Positions 41,017-51,331 of a stretch of DNA of 64,000 nt are shown here, piece after piece. The position numbers and the translations under genes were made by a program. This DNA is from Candidatus Synoicihabitans palmerolidicus (GTDB lineage: Bacteria > Verrucomicrobiota > Verrucomicrobiia > Opitutales > Opitutaceae): contig JAGGDC010000001.1 of NCBI GenBank assembly GCA_020809425.1, positions 1,550,001 to 1,614,000 of the forward strand. The letters run 5' to 3'. Below the pieces are notes generated by a model that worked only from the letters and a program-made list of their open reading frames with translations, did no database searches and was not told where the DNA came from. Position 1 is the first letter of the stretch, and the number at the start of each line of letters is the position of its first letter.

Positions 41017-42628
41017 TCATGGAGTCACCTCACCGCGGGCAATCGCCGCTGCCCGCGCATACTGTGCCCTGAATCGACTCCCTAGTTCCTTTGCCAGCTC
41101 GAGTTCCTCCACTTTGTCTCTTGCGCCGAGGGTCGACTTAATTCGACCGAGAGCCGTGTCGTAGTCCACCGCCGACATATCTTGGAGAACTTCCATGGCG
41201 GCAGCAGGTTGTCCCGCTGCTACAATATCACCCCAAGCAGCCGTAAGTTCCGGCTGCGTATCGAAACCCATGATACGCACGATCAACGACATTTCCAGAA
41301 ATAATGACCCCGTCCAATGCGACCGGTAGATGAGTTGTTCGGTCGCCTCGTACGGGGCATCTTCCGGCTCCGATCGGAACGGTTTGAATTCCGAAACGTA
41401 AAAATCGCGCCGCACCGGAAGGCGGCGTAGAGCAAAATGTTGCGGCCCACCTTGGACACCGGGTTCGAAGTTCCAGAGTTTCTGGCCCTCAATCGTCATC
41501 ACAAACTCAATAAACAACTCGGCGACCTCAGCGTTCTTTGCCCCGCGTAACAGCCCAATCGGATCGACCGAACTTACACTGCCGCCCGGCGGCGAAACGT
41601 AGCCCACCCTCACGCTGTCCCCGCGCCGCCTCACCGCTTCGGCTTGTTGGCGACCGTAGAAATCGATGCACATGCCGACGGCTCAGTTTCCCGTCGCTAC
41701 ATCGATAGGAGGTTTTGGGGACGTGTCGATAAAGTAGCGCGCATTGGCCGAGGCGAGTTGCAGGAGTTGCAAGCCATCGGGCCCCACCCTTCTCTCACCG
41801 CTTGGGCTTCCTGTTGCCCGGGATCGATCTGCTCACCAACTGAGGCTTCTAGCGCATAAAGGCGCTTCTGCATTTGTTGCTGGATCACGTTTTCGAAGGC
41901 TTTCGCAATGGAACCGCTTTTTGTGGGATCGGTTAAAGCCACGGCGCCCATCCTTTCAGATCCTCCCACTGTTGCGGTGGGGGTTCGATGTGGCGGTGTT
42001 TCAGCGCGTCCCGATTAAATACCAATCCGTAACGACTCAGCACGGTCCCCAGCCAACGATGCCCGTCGTCCCCATACACCTCCCCGGCAAACTCGTAAGG
42101 AATCACCTCGGGTTCGAACCATTGCGGGTGCGAGGTGAAGATACGGGATTCGACAAGTCTCCCCGCCTGGGCCTGTCGTATGCAATCGTAGGTGCCGCCA
42201 CCAAAGAACAGATCGATTCCACAAGCGACGTCGGATTTTAGAAATGCGTCCCGCGCAGATTTTTCCTCGGCAGAGGCATCGGCCGGCAGGCGCCGGTGGT
42301 GAAATGCGCCCTGCACCGCATTGCTCCAGGGTCGTTTTAGGGTGTTGGTCCAATAGTTCCGAAATGAAGCGACGTATTCACCTTCGAGGAAACGGGCAAT
42401 TTCGCGCGTGCCCCCGATTACTCGCCAATCCACCCCGACCGTGCGTTTCGTGCGTTTCTCATACCAACGTGCAAACGCGAGGCCGAACTCGTGCCTGATG
42501 GCTTCGTTGTGTGGTGTAATGATAACCAACACATCATCGGCCTTCCCCGTCGTCTCCTGCTTGGGACGCAGCAAAAACGGAACTGCGATCGTTGTCGCGA
42601 GCGCTAATAGAATGATGGCGCGTTTCAT
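41017..42628 (-). pseudogene. ABC transporter periplasmic binding protein (Fe3+/2-AEP type), frameshifted
   Basis: Start ATG 42628; signal MKRAIILLALATTIAVPFLL. Good sequence (VLVIITPHNEAIRHEFGLAF, GIDLFFGGGTYD, YGLVFNRDAL) to about 41950, where the frame changes; ALTDPTKSGSIAKAFE follows, then another change near 41750 and another near 41675, after which MCIDFYGRQQAEAV, DPIGLLRGAKNAEVA, VEELELAKELG lead to the stop. These are class F solute-binding motifs. It begins 21 bp after its ATPase partner's stop. At least three frameshifts. Confidence 0.85.
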
Positions 42629-42649
42629 GACCGGATTCCCCCTGCCTGC

Positions 42650-43720
42650 TCAGGCATTCAAAATCACGACATCACGAGGTTCAACGTGGGCAAAGAGAGC
42701 GCCACTATCGCTCTCTGCCACGTGCCGTGGATTCAATTCGTACACTTTCAATGTTTGTCCACCTGCGATGAAGTCGTATTGGGCCACCTCACCAAGATAG
42801 ACCGAGCCACCGATACGACCTGCGACTGAGTTAGTGTCGGCTCCGGTTTCCCGCAGCGCCCAACATTCCGGTCTGATGGACAAGGTCACCGCCGCCCCCA
42901 CTATCGGCCGATATTGAGGGTCACCCAAGACCCCGTGGAACTTACCTATTGCAGTATCCACCTGAGCATTTTCGCCGTCGATCGATGTGATTACACCTTC
43001 GATCAGATCTGTCTCTCCGATGAAATGCGCGACGGTTTTGCGGCGTGGGCGTCGGTAGACTGCCTGCGGCGCGCCGACTTGCAGGATGTGGCCATCCTCC
43101 AAAATCGCCATGCGGTCCGATATCGAGAGCACCTCCTTTTGGTCGTGAGTCACATACACGGTGGTCAGCTTGAATTCCTTGCACACCCGTCTGATCTCCG
43201 GGCGCATTTCGAGCCTGAGGTTGGCGTCCAAATTGGAAAGCGGCTCATCCAACAACAAACAACGAGGCCGGATCACCAGCGCTCGGGCCAAGGCCACGCG
43301 TTGTTGTTGCTCTCCCGATAATTGATTGGGTGACCGCTCAGCATAACTTCCCATCCGCACAGATTCAAGCGCTTCGCCCACTCTGCGTTTGATCTCGGAC
43401 TTGGACACTTTGCGCTCCTTCAGACCAAACGCTACGTTCTGCGCCACCGTCATATGCGGCCACAATGCATAACTCTGGAACATCATGCCCGTATTGCGGC
43501 GGTGTGGTTCAAGCCGAGTGACATCCTCATCGCCAAACCGAATCGAACCTTCTTCAGGAATGTAAAACCCGGCCAGACTCCGCCGCAACGTAGTCTTCCC
43601 ACAGCCGCTGGGGCCCAACCGGAAGAAAAGTTCTCCCGGTTCGATTCTTAAATTCTGTTGGTGCAAAGCCACCGTGGCCCCGAACCGCTTGGTTAACTGG
43701 TCAACTTGGATTGAAATCAT
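42650..43720 (-). CDS. ABC transporter ATP-binding protein (FbpC/PotA type)
   Basis: The 356-aa product has Walker A GPSGCGKTT, Q-loop MMFQSYALWPHMTV, signature LSGEQQQRVALARAL (normally LSGGQQQR), Walker B RCLLLDEPLSNLD and H-loop TVYVTHDQKE, plus a C-terminal TOBE-like regulatory domain. Small departures (LSGEQ; LRRSLAGF for LLRCIAGF) may be tolerated or early decay. It is upstream of the broken binding protein in the same operon; no permease gene is in the window on either side. The likely cargo is ferric iron, 2-aminoethylphosphonate or a similar small ion (inference). Confidence 0.9.
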   Translation of the reverse strand: MISIQVDQLTKRFGATVALHQQNLRIEPGELFFRLGPSGCGKTTLRRSLAGFYIPEEGSIRFGDEDVTRLEPHRRNTGMMFQSYALWPHMTVAQNVAFGLKERKVSKSEIKRRVGEALESVRMGSYAERSPNQLSGEQQQRVALARALVIRPRCLLLDEPLSNLDANLRLEMRPEIRRVCKEFKLTTVYVTHDQKEVLSISDRMAILEDGHILQVGAPQAVYRRPRRKTVAHFIGETDLIEGVITSIDGENAQVDTAIGKFHGVLGDPQYRPIVGAAVTLSIRPECWALRETGADTNSVAGRIGGSVYLGEVAQYDFIAGGQTLKVYELNPRHVAESDSGALFAHVEPRDVVILNA

Positions 43721-43882
43721 GCCACGCCGAAGTGCAGGGCAGGCAAGATTCGCCCCCCGTTCTAGTCAAAGTAAATCACGGTCGGCCTCCGCTGTTCGAT
43801 CGTGAGCTCATCACTGATTCTTGACCTGTTTTCACAAACCCGACCTTGCACCGCGAGCACGCATACATCTCCATCCCAATCA

Positions 43883-44461
43883 ATGGCCAGAACGCTGAAA
43901 ATCCATCCCGCCCACGCCGACTTGGAGACCATCCTCGTGACCGAGACCGCGATTAAACGGCGAATCACCCGCCTCGGACGCGAAATTGCCAAAACTTACG
44001 GCGATGAGGAAATCACGGTCGTATCCATCATCAATGGAGCCATTCTATTCACCGCCGACCTCCTACGGGCTATTCCCAATCCCGTCCGCTTGGACTGTAT
44101 TCGAATATCCAGCTACCGCAACGAGACCAAGTCCATCGGCAAACCCCAACTCGTCCATAGCCTGCCCCTCGACGTCACAAATCGGCACGTATTGCTGATG
44201 GATGACATCCTCGATACCGGAAAAACCCTGGCGATGGTCACTGGTGTCATTAAGAAACTGAACCCGGCTAGCATAAAGACCTGTGTGCTCCTGGATAAAA
44301 AGGGACGTCGCGAAGTGCCGTTTGATGCCGAGTTTGTGGGATTCAAGATTCCGGATAAATTCGTAGTCGGCTACGGCTTAGATTTTGCCGAACGCTACCG
44401 CAACTTGCCGTGTATTGGAGAACTTCGTCCGGATCTACAGAACCCCCCGGAGTGGGCTTGA
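43883..44461 (+). CDS. hpt: Hypoxanthine phosphoribosyltransferase
   Basis: It salvages hypoxanthine and guanine with PRPP. The 192-aa product has the PRPP motif HVLLMDDILDTGKTL, the pyrophosphate-loop region (VVSIINGAILFTADLLRAI), the CIRISSYRNETKS flexible loop and the FVVGYGLDFAERYRNLP end. The ATG at 43883 gives the family length; a frame to 43802 adds an unlikely Ser/Thr-rich lead. Confidence 0.93.
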   Translation: MARTLKIHPAHADLETILVTETAIKRRITRLGREIAKTYGDEEITVVSIINGAILFTADLLRAIPNPVRLDCIRISSYRNETKSIGKPQLVHSLPLDVTNRHVLLMDDILDTGKTLAMVTGVIKKLNPASIKTCVLLDKKGRREVPFDAEFVGFKIPDKFVVGYGLDFAERYRNLPCIGELRPDLQNPPEWA

Positions 44462-44564
44462 TGGCGTGCGCGGATACCGCTCCTCAGGGTTACCTGATCT
44501 CGAGCTCCGAGGTTTGCCTGATCCCATGTGAGTAAAACCGAACCCGCTACCGTCTCAAACCAGC

Positions 44565-45437
44565 ATGAAACCACTCAACATTCTCCTGATGGCGGTCTGC
44601 TCAACCTTGGTTTTTACTCCCGCAGTTTCAGCTCAGTCCGATAGAAACAGATCCGATTCCGATCAGCGTCGTGGTGAAAGTGACCGATGCGAAAGCCGGG
44701 TAATTCTCTACTCTCAAGCCAATTTTCCCGGCGAGCGTTTTGTGCTCGAAGCCGGTGAGAAAATTGACGACTTCAACTTTCAACGGTTTTCGCGCGGCCG
44801 TAGTGCAAATAACCGTGTTACGTCCATCTCCATAGAAGGCGACGTCGACGTGACACTGTTCGATTATCGCAGCTTCAAGGGCGATCAGATCACTATTACT
44901 CGCAGCGTGCGTGATCTCGGTTATCTGCCGATGTCGAATGGCGACGAAGACTGGAACAACGAGTTGTCATCTGTGGTGGTTCGAGAGCGCTCCCGCCGCG
45001 CGGGGTCGTGAAAGCGGCCCGACCGTGATGATCGAGACCGGGATTACTCTCCACGGGATGATGATCACCATGACCAGCCGCGCCGCCACCAAGACGTTGA
45101 GACCATTCGAGTAGTGAAACGGGCCTATCAAGATGTGCTGGGGCGTGCCCCCGATGCGGTGGGACTACAGAATTATGTGGGCATTCTCCAAGATCGTGGT
45201 TGGCGCGAAGACAGATTACGCAATGAGTTGCGCCGCAGTGCGGAGTATAAAACCAAAGTGGTTCCCAGAGAAATCGCCGCAGCTTATCGTGACGTCCTCC
45301 GCCGGGAGCCAGATTCCGCCGGAATGCGGTTCTATACCAATCGTATGATTCACAAAGCATGGACCGTGGCCCGAGTCCGCGACGCCTTGCACCAAAGCCC
45401 GGAATATCGTGCTGGTCGCTTCGCCACACGACCTTAG
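44565..45437 (+). pseudogene. Beta/gamma-crystallin plus DUF4214-like secreted protein with in-frame stop
   Basis: ATG 44565, signal peptide (ILLMAVCSTLVFTPAVSA). Residues about 45-140 form a beta/gamma-crystallin module with two Greek-key motifs (VILYSQANFPGERFVLEAGE, VTLFDYRSFKGDQITITRS). A TGA at 45009-45011 is in frame with an Arg/Asp/His-rich linker after it (RPDRDDRDRDYSPRDDDHHD) and then a DUF4214-like domain to 45437 (AYQDVLGRAPDAVGLQNYV, AAYRDVLRREPDSAG). CGA to TGA fits the Arg-rich context. Crystallin modules usually bind calcium. The full protein would be 290 aa. Confidence 0.75.
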
Positions 45438-45560
45438 CTTCATCAACGAAGTTCAGTCCGTCGCCGACCTTGCGTCAGCGTCCGAGAGGCGACCTCCTTG
45501 CCTGATAACGAAGGTAACGATAACGGCACCGCGATGGTAACGACTTCGATGTAGCAATCG

Positions 45561-47082
45561 TTACGATTGCGATGGTGCGGGCAGTTCGACGTCGACGGAG
45601 GGTTTCCAGTTAACCGGAAGCAGATCGCTGATGTCGGCACCTGGGAGTCGTTGCGGCAGCCTGGTGAGCACGTCGCGCAGATAGTCCAACGGGTCGTGCC
45701 CGTGACGTTGGCAGCTGATCACGATCGAGTAGATGATCGCCGAGCGTTGGCCGGCATCGGGATGCCCTACGAACAGCCAGTTCTTTTTGCCCAACGCTGA
45801 GGGGCGGATGGCGTTTTCCACCAGATTGTTGTCCAGTCGGGGTTCACCGTGCTGCAGGTGCGCGACCAATGGTTTCCACTAACCGAGCAGGTAGGTGCAG
45901 GCCTTGCCCAGGCCGGACTTGAGGCGCACGTGCGCGCGCAGCCTCAACACCACCACGCGCAACCAATACAGCTTACGGGTAAAGTCGCGCTCGCGTCTTT
46001 GCTGCCGCTGCCGCGCATCGATACCGGCCTCATCCCACTGCTTGTCCTGATGATACATCCATGCGATCAGCCGCAGGATCCATTGGGCTACTCGCGAGTT
46101 CTCCGCTTGGGCTTCAAAAAACTTACGCCGCGCGTGTGCCCAGCAGCCCACCCAACGCACCTCGGGATGCGTCGCCACATACGCGGGATAGGCACCATAG
46201 CCATCGGATGGCATTATCCCGGCAAAACCTTCGACCAGCGACGTCAGTTCGCCGTGCTGGCGCGATGATCGCCAGTCGAGAGCACTTCATCACCCGGGCC
46301 GCTCATCACCCACATCCATCCATTCTTGATTTTGCCCCGTGTTTGATCCGGGTCGTGACATCGCACCGGCGTTTCATCGACTTGCACGTAGCTGGATTCG
46401 AGCAACCTGCGGCGCATGCCCTGGTAAAGCGGTTCCAGCCAGTCTGAGGCGATGCGCACCCACTCGACCATACTCTGACGCGGCAGGCGCGCTCCCCAGC
46501 GCGACGACATCTTCTCGAGCCGATACAGCGGGGCGTGATCGACATACTTGCTGATCAACACCCAGGCCAAGAGCCCCGCCGAGGCGTAGCCGCCCTCCAC
46601 CGGGGGCACCCGTGCGGGTGCCACCACCGGCGCACGATCGAGCTGGGCCTTGGCCCGATACTTCGGGCGCACGAACTCGCGCTTGAACAACTTCGTCGGC
46701 ACCACATCGACCTCGAAGCTGCGCTCCTCGCCGATCTTTTCAAACTGCTCCGGGGCCGCCAGCACCTCCTCGGGCTCGATCACCACAGTCTCTTTCACCG
46801 GCAGGTGCGCGAGGCCTCGGCTCGCAAGGGCAGCTTCTCGCGAGAGGCCCGCCGCCGCTCGTAGTGAACCGTCTCGGGCGTGGCCGTCTGCTCGATTAGC
46901 TTTTGCTGATCGGCGAGCTTCAGTTTCAACTGCGCCGCATCGAGCTTCTCACTCTTACCCCCACCAAACACCTGCTTGCGCAGCCACTCCAACTGCGAGC
47001 GCAGCGCCACGTTTTCGCTCTCCAAAGCGAGATAGGCAGCAGGCAGTTGTTCCAGGGGCGGCACGCTTAGTATCCATATATA
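45561..47082 (-). pseudogene. IS66 transposase TnpC, frameshifted
   Basis: N-terminal coiled coil (ESENVALRSQLEWLRKQVFGGGKSEKLD), zinc/linker region, core (AGLLAWVLISKYVDHAPLYRLE, QVDETPVRCHD, GWMWVMSGPGDE), second half (DGYGAYPAYV, VGCWAHARRKFFEA) and C-terminus (DNNLVENAIRPSALGKKNWLF). These are classic IS66 TnpC motifs including the DDE residues. The frame breaks near 46795, 46240 and 45870. Confidence 0.88.
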
Positions 47083-47139
47083 GGATACTATTAACAGCAA
47101 CCTTTTTTCGCGTTCATGCCACGCTTTTTTTCGCACCAT

Positions 47140-47422
47140 CCTTCAGGTCGATTCCGCCCAGTAACATCGTCAGCGCTTCGGCACTGAGCGTCACCTTCGC
47201 GCCGTCGCCACCGCGCGGTCACGTGAAGCAACCCTTCTCCAGCCGCTTGGCCAGCACCCACACGCCGGTGCCATCCCAATACAGCAACTTCACCCGGTTG
47301 CGCCGCTTGTTGGTGAACACGAACAACGCACCGCCAAAGGGATCTTCACGCAGCACCTGGGAAGCCACAGTCCACAACCCGTCAAACTGCTTTCGCATAT
47401 CCACCGGTTCAATTGCTAAGGG
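47140..47422 (-). pseudogene. IS66 TnpB (Orf2), truncated
   Basis: The reading EPVDMRKQFDGLW, FVFTNKRRNRVKLLYWDGTG and LAKRLEKGCF is the IS66 Orf2 signature. Its N-terminal ~20 residues are replaced at the junction with family-1 copy B, and the end is frameshifted near 47220. Confidence 0.8.
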
Positions 47423-49243
47423 GAGAGTGTCCCACAAGCGCAAGAACTTGTAGAAGAGGAGGTAGCGTAAAAATAAAGGGGCCGAAACCGGGAGGATTTC
47501 CTGGTTGCGGCACAAAAACGGCGTGTATAATTTGGTGTGAACTACCGAAGCCGTCGCCCCGGAAGTTGCCCTGCAAACCTGGCTGCGTCCAGACCTGACT
47601 CCGGTCGGACCCAACAAAGATTACGCCGCGTTTCGCGATCAACTGGCGGGGCTCGACCAGTTGCTGGCCAACAGTCACTTGGAAGCGATGGCCGTGGATT
47701 TTGCCCGGGAAAACTGGCGGGGCGACGACGTGGCCGGGTTGCCGCGACACCTGCAGTTCGCGCGCAAGGCGCGGCGGGGGCAGGTATTGCGCATGATGCT
47801 CGGAAACATCAGCTTGCGTAAACTTTCCCTGAGCATCGCCTCCAGCGATCTGTTGGCCGACTTTTGCGGAGCGCGCCGGATCAACGGCATCAAGGGGGTC
47901 TCCCAAAGAAAGCGTGCGGGAGCGTGCGTCCAAATGCTTCACCGCCGGGCAGGTGCGCAGGATGAGCCATGTCTTTATCGAGATGTGAGGTGAGGCGGAC
48001 CGGGCGAGCGAACTGGGACTGGCTGCGGCGCAGCCGATGGATACGTGCCTGGTGGACTCGACCTGCCTGCAGGCCAACATCCATTTCCCGGTCGACTGGG
48101 TGCTCTTTCGCAACGTGGAGCCGCCCACCCCCTGCTCAAGGCGGTGAAACTGCTCCGTGCAGCGGGGTTGCGGGGTCGGATGCCGAACGAGCCGCCAGTC
48201 TTTGCCAAGCAGATGAATCGGTGGTGCATCGCGATGACCCACAGCCGACGGCGCCGCGATGCGAAGCGGGCCCGCAAGAGCGTGCTCTGCCAGATGAAAC
48301 GCCTGCTGCGCACCATCGGCGAGCACGCCCGCCGCCACCGCGACCACCTCGCCGCCGCCTACGCCCGGACCCGCTGCCGTGAGCGCCAGGCCACCCGCAT
48401 CATTGCGCGCATCGACGCCATGCTCGAGCAACTGCCGGCTGCGATCAAACAGGCCCACGAACGCATCATCGGCGCGCGACCAGTGCCCAACGCCGAGAAG
48501 ATCCTCAGCGTCTACGAACCCGACGTGCAGACCGTGGTCCGGGGCAAAGCGTCCGGCGAGGTCGAGTTTGGCAACACCCTCATGATCAGTGAGAACGTGA
48601 CGGGGTTGATCATCGATTGGCAGTTGTATCAGGGAATGGCTCCGGCCGAATGGCGTCAGTTGAGCGAAAGCTTTGATCGTCAGAATCAGTTCGACCTGAG
48701 CACCCCGATCAAAGCGACGAGCACCGACCGAGGCTTCTCGACCAAACGGCTGTGCGAACGCTTGGCCGAAGCCGACATTTATGACGCCACTTGCCCCCGC
48801 CATCCGCAGCTGCTGCAACGGCGCATGCAGGAGCCGCAGTTCGTGGCGCTCCAACATCGCCGGGCTTCGACGGAGGCCCGCATTGCCATCATCAAGCAAC
48901 GCCAAGGCAAGCGATTGAGTGCCAGAGGCTTCACGAATCGCTACCTGACGGTAGCCTGGAGCATCCTCGGTCACAACCTGTGGCTCATCGCCCGACTGCT
49001 GGCCGACCAACCACCGCAGGCCCAAGCCGCCTAAAACCACCAAGCCTACTCCAACGATGAACAATAAACCGGCTGCCGGAGGTTCCCTCATGGAAACGAT
49101 CCCGGCACTGACTGCTGCGACACTGCAATTTAGCCATTAAATTGCATCTGCGCGCGCCTACATCCGCCATTGGTAGCCGGAAATCCGCTCAAAAATCGGC
49201 TTTCCTGCCCCCCTTCCAAAATCAGGGTAAATGGGACACGCTC
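47423..49243 (+). mobile_element. Family-1 IS, copy B, full length
   Basis: 1821 bp between GAGAGTGTCCCACAAG and its inverted partner TGGGACACGCTC. It serves as the reference for both ends. The transposase lies in pieces between 47537 and 49034. No TA flanks it, unlike several other copies. Confidence 0.92.
47537..49034 (+). pseudogene. Family-1 IS transposase, copy B (frameshifted)
   Basis: Same protein as copy A, with frame breaks near 47905 and near 48115. The 39-bp tract 48657-48695 is identical to copy D and differs from copies A and C. The hairpin upstream (47481-47512) has one mismatch. Confidence 0.85.
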
Positions 49244-49345
49244 GAGGTAATCATCAATGGCAAAGCGGTCGCCGCCACTCGCGAAGGAGTTCGTTGGCTC
49301 GTCGCCGTTCCAGTCATGCAATCCGCCGCGATCGCAGTGCGGTAA
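49244..49345 (+). pseudogene. Gene 3' fragment after IS copy B
   Basis: 33 codons open from the IS end (LEVIINGKAVAATREGVRWL... to AVR, stop). The strand pattern looks like a real protein end. No family recognised; the body of the gene was lost with the IS66/family-1 rearrangement. Confidence 0.4.
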
Positions 49346-49730
49346 AGTTCGTCTCCCTCCAGTCCATCAACCTTGCTCCACGTGCATTTACGAAGACCGC
49401 ATCGAGCCTTTCCGGTAGAGGCTCGCGCAAGCTGAGATGACGCGCCGCGCTTGCGTTCAAGGCCTCGGCCATGACGTTACCCTCTTCGCTCCTGAGCTGT
49501 CGCTGGACGCTCAGCGCCTCCGCACTCATCGCTGCGATGCCGTCAACAATCGACTTTAATTCGGCCATGGTGGGGTCCTCCCAGTCATAGGCATGGACGG
49601 GTGGCCGGCGTAACTCCGTCTCATCCCCCCGGAACGAAGAAACGGCCAAAAGCAGGGCTAAGTTGAGCAGAACCAGCCGACGATAGGTCGTGGAGAGAAG
49701 CGCATTCAGAAGTGCCATGGCGCGGCCCAT
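49314..49730 (-). CDS. Hypothetical membrane-anchored protein
   Basis: The 138-aa product has an N-terminal hydrophobic segment (RLVLLNLALLLAVSSF) after a short basic stretch, then a soluble helical region (TMAELKSIVDGIAAMSAEAL, ARHLSLREPLPERLDAVFVN). A second ATG at 49715 is possible. It overlaps the end of the plus-strand fragment above by 32 bp. No family recognised. Confidence 0.45.
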   Translation of the reverse strand: MGRAMALLNALLSTTYRRLVLLNLALLLAVSSFRGDETELRRPPVHAYDWEDPTMAELKSIVDGIAAMSAEALSVQRQLRSEEGNVMAEALNASAARHLSLREPLPERLDAVFVNARGARLMDWRETNFTALRSRRIA

Positions 49731-51331
49731 TCCAATAAACCGAGAAAACGCAGTTCACATAAGAAACCGCATGTAACAAAGTTATGTTATCCAGTTGGTT
49801 AGTGTATCTCAACTGTGCACCCGCCGACTCACCTGGCAGGCGAACGAATCGATGCCTTCGACGGAGCGCACCTCGTTCCAACTTCGCGCCCTTCATTCTC
49901 TTCTATAAGATCCAACTTCGGAATTTAGGATAAATCGGAGGACTCTCGACCATACGCATGTTTATGCGCGTCCATCGGCAGCGGACGACCAGCGAACAAG
50001 AACGTCCTCCTCCCTCGCCCGGAGGCTGCGAACTCGCTCGCCGCTGGGTCGGACGTCGCCACCTCCCTTGGAAGGACGGCAGCGCTCCCGGACCCGGTAC
50101 CGCGTTCGTCACACAGAATGCAGCGTTCGTCACCGGCTGACGTGTGACTAACCGACAAATCTCTTCAATAGTGGCTATTCCCGAATCTATGGAAACCTTT
50201 CGCAGTCTCTATTGCACCTAACGCCATCCGACCGACGAAGGACTACCCCCAAGCGGCGTTACTCGCATGCCTGCGTTGGCCCGCGCAACTCATGTATTGG
50301 CCGTTCCGGATCTTGTCATCTAACTTCTTCGCTTCCGATTTCGACTTGATTCACAATGCCGGACGGCTGACCTCTCCCTACGAGCTCTGTCTCGATATCA
50401 CTGAATACCGATATAATCCGTTGAATATAACCGTTTACGCCGATCGTTCGGACTGTGCATCTCCACCTCGGCTTTGCGTCGTCTTGTGTTCCGCACGTTT
50501 CACGGCGAAAGAAATCTTCGCCCCTCCTCGGCCTCCGAAGATCACGCCAGAACCGCGTAAGTCGTAATTCTCGGCCATGCGCGGCTGCGGGTTCACCCGG
50601 CAAGGGCAAGCCATCGGCCTGCCCGGCGAGACTCCCTCATCACTCCGGTTGATTTTTCTGGATTTCGATTTGCCACCACAAAGCAACGCTAAGCGCTAAT
50701 CGTCTGTCGCGCCTGATCGCGTTCCTTTCCGCCCTATTGATCACCGCCACCGCGCTCACGATGCGCCGCCCCCTCCACCATGGAGACGGAGTGCCTCGTC
50801 ATTGATGCCCGCATCCACGAAAACATTGCCGCCGACAACGACGACTTCGCGACCGAGGCCGCCGACATTGCGACGTTGCTCGAAAAATACGACGACGACC
50901 GCGGGCGGGCGCAAGCGCGAACCCGTTCGTTACCTGCCCTCTCACACCCACAAGTGGGGAATCTGGCCCGGCCGCCTCCCTTCCAAGAGTAACCATTATG
51001 GTTACTCTGCTGAACCGCACCAGACCGCCCATTCACTCACCGTCGCTCACGAGCGCGAACCAGATTTGCAACGTACGCGCCAGGCACCAGCAAACGGGAG
51101 CCCCCCGGTCCGCCAACAACGGAGGCTGCACATGCCGGTGCATAGTGGGGCTCCACCGGTGTGAATGGTTCGTGTCGCGCCAGACGCAACAACCGCCGCC
51201 TTGGGCATAGACCGTGACGGATTCAGATCACCCCCGTCATGCGTCCAACTCCATCCCGCGACGGGACATTCACACGCTCATGCCCGTGGCTCGATGGCGC
51301 CACGCCCGTCGTCGGCACCACTCACGTCCAC
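49731..51331. other. Decayed region without an intact gene
   Basis: Only short conflicting reading frames occur. Traces that look like old coding sequence: plus strand about 50240-50400 (MYWPFRILSSNFFASDFDLI, then SPYELCLDITEYRYNP), plus strand 50715-50880 (signal-like LIAFLSALLITATALTM, then ENIAADNDDFATEAADIATL in another frame) and plus strand about 50905-51165 (RYLPSHTHKWGIWPGRLPSK). They are not in one frame. No RNA gene was recognised. Confidence 0.5.
50986..51008. repeat. 23-bp perfect palindrome
   Basis: AGAGTAACCAT, one T, ATGGTTACTCT. There is no T-run, so it is not a terminator. It lies within decayed sequence 320 bp from the lysA 3' end. Confidence 0.8.

Larger units (their letters stand above)
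45561..47422 (-). mobile_element. IS66-family element remnant, right side cut by family-1 copy B
   Basis: The element contains TnpC and TnpB pseudogenes (below), with a small tail beyond the TnpC stop. TnpA and the tnpB start are lost where family-1 copy B begins at 47423. The left border is not certain; the 120 bp before it hold GTAACGAT-type repeats and no gene. Confidence 0.75.

Noticed and set aside
30438-45437. Recoding of TGA (or other stops) as an amino acid
   Set aside because: All three stop codons interrupt genes, TGA also ends normal genes here (for example 34943-34945 and the mrdA end), and frameshifts occur in the same genes; decay explains it better.
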